Below the pieces are notes generated by a model that worked only from the letters and a program-made list of their open reading frames with translations, was not told where the DNA came from and ran no database searches. From Frankiaceae bacterium (GTDB taxonomy: Bacteria; Actinomycetota; Actinomycetes; JAFAQI01): a stretch of 45,475 bases of DNA. Both the position numbers and the translations under genes were made by a program. The stretch covers positions 1-45,475 of the forward strand of contig JAFAZI010000002.1 of assembly GCA_019239875.1 (NCBI GenBank), in the 5' to 3' direction. This document shows, one piece after another, positions 44,229-45,475 of this stretch (position 1 is its first letter; every line of letters starts with the position of its first letter).

Positions 44229-44987
44229 ATGGCGGCAGCGTCGCGAGGCGGCGGGTTCATCAGGGCCGTCCGTATTGATGTGCCAGCGACCGCGGCCAGC
44301 CAATGGCCGTTCACGATTCCGTCGATCGCCTCCTTTGGCCGTCGCAGCTTCGACCCGGCCGTGACGTATCTGGTCGGCGAGAACGGCAGCGGCAAGTCGA
44401 CTCTTGTTGAGGCGTTGGCAGTCGCGGTTGGCCTCAACGCCGAGGGCGGTACGCGCAACATGGGATTCTCGACCGCTGACTCTCACACCGCTTTGACTAA
44501 GCATCTAGTGGTGGAGCGCCGAGGACGGCCGCGCACGGACTTTTTCCTGCGGGCTGAAAGCTTCTTCAACGTGGCGTCACATATCGACCGGCTCGACGAG
44601 GATCCGCTTGGTGGACCAAAGATTCGCGAGGCCTACGGCGGGCAGTCGTTGCACACGCGCTCGCATGGCGAGTCATTCATCGCAACGTTGACTCACCGGC
44701 TCGGTCCAGGCGGGCTGTACTTCCTCGACGAACCGGAATCAGCCCTGTCGTTCCACGGGTGCCTCACGCTTCTGCGCGTGATCAACGACCTCACCCGGGA
44801 GGGATCACAATTCGTAATCGCTACCCACAGCCCGATCGTTCTGGCCAGTCCTGGTGCGCTTATCTACTCGCTCGACGAGGACGGAATCAAGACCACGCAC
44901 TACGACGAAGCCCCACCCGTGATCAACAACCGTGAGTTCTTACGCTCCCCTGAGCGATTCCTCCGGCATCTTTTCGCGGACGATTGA
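44229..44987 (+). CDS. AAA/ABC-type single-gene ATPase (COG3910-like) (cassette)
   Basis: Walker A VGENGSGKSTLVEAL; SHGESFIATL; Walker B GGLYFLDEPESALS; FVIATHSPIVLASPGA. Confidence 0.88.
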   Translation: MAAASRGGGFIRAVRIDVPATAASQWPFTIPSIASFGRRSFDPAVTYLVGENGSGKSTLVEALAVAVGLNAEGGTRNMGFSTADSHTALTKHLVVERRGRPRTDFFLRAESFFNVASHIDRLDEDPLGGPKIREAYGGQSLHTRSHGESFIATLTHRLGPGGLYFLDEPESALSFHGCLTLLRVINDLTREGSQFVIATHSPIVLASPGALIYSLDEDGIKTTHYDEAPPVINNREFLRSPERFLRHLFADD

Positions 44988-45012
44988 TAGGTGACGCTCG
45001 CGATCGGTGGAA
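44985..45012 (+). repeat. cassette-boundary site (diverged)
   Basis: TGATAGGTGACGCTCGCGATCGG. Confidence 0.55.
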
Positions 45013-45050
45013 CCCGGCATTTCGACCGTCAGCCCGAGAAGATGGGTCGT

Positions 45051-45475
45051 ATGAACGACCGGGACGTGCCGTATGCGCCGAGGCGGCCCTGGCGGGCGGC
45101 CGTACTGATCGCCGGAGGCGCTGGAGTGGTCCTGCTGGTCGGCGTGTTGAACGCGTTGGGCGTGAGTGGTCCGTACCGATCGAACGCGACGATTTCCTCG
45201 ACCGAGGAAGCGCGAATCGCCAGCTATTTCCTCGCTCATGACAGCTTCCGCGACCACCACGCGCGAGCGGGCTGCCCGGTGGATGTCCTCGGAGCGCACC
45301 GGGACGGACGGACAACGACGGCGTACACAGTCATCCACTGCTGGACAGCCGGGCCGCATTGCGGGTCACTATCGGACGCAACGACCGGCGTGGTCGCGCG
45401 GCTGGTCGATGGCGAGGTGATCTCCGAGCAGTTTGATGACGGGATCGAGTACTCGGCCGAGAGGGCGGAGCTGTC
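45051..45475 (+). CDS. membrane-anchored hypothetical protein, truncated at window end (cassette)
   Basis: MNDRDVPYAPRRPWRAAVLIAGGAGVVLLVGVLNALGVSGPYRS...; open to last base, so absent from ORF track. Confidence 0.5.
   Translation, partial: MNDRDVPYAPRRPWRAAVLIAGGAGVVLLVGVLNALGVSGPYRSNATISSTEEARIASYFLAHDSFRDHHARAGCPVDVLGAHRDGRTTTAYTVIHCWTAGPHCGSLSDATTGVVARLVDGEVISEQFDDGIEYSAERAEL

Noticed and set aside
26954-45475. CRISPR array
   Set aside because: Repeats are 250-1100 bp apart, variable in length and separated by protein-coding genes; no cas genes.
28188-45475. Classical class 1 integron or Tn7/Tn402-type element
   Set aside because: No IntI-type insertion in the recombinase and no recognised resistance, qac/sul or transposition genes.
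26954-45475. Prophage or ICE carrying the integrase
   Set aside because: No phage structural, replication, relaxase or conjugation genes; no tRNA gene or att duplication seen next to the integrase.

Overview
High-GC actinobacterial-type DNA with two very different halves. (1) About 1-26.3 kb is dense, translationally coupled catabolic DNA: six acyl-CoA dehydrogenases, two acyl-CoA ligases, SDR, TetR regulator, ferredoxin, thioesterases, enoyl-CoA hydratase, two amidohydrolase-2 proteins, CoA-transferase, cytochrome P450, aldehyde dehydrogenase and a DUF35-thiolase fusion. It also holds a HATPase/GAF/PP2C signalling protein, an SRPBCC protein and a nitroreductase. (2) About 26.95 kb to the window end is an array of about 28 short, mostly unrelated genes (about 60-300 aa). 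Nearly every intergenic gap carries a related, partly palindromic site with core (CAGACTA)TARGTGCCGTTC. A XerC/D-like tyrosine recombinase (28188-29090) lies inside the array, flanked by exact 15-bp inverted repeats CGCCGGTTAGGTCCG / CGGACCTAACCGGCG. Sites left of it (3) point left and sites right of it (about 25) point right. Several cassette ORFs end with the stop codon inside the site. I interpret this as an integron-like gene-cassette array with a recombinase that lacks the IntI-specific insertion, apparently bidirectional; its right end is outside the window. All alignments were made by eye. No homology search or folding was run.
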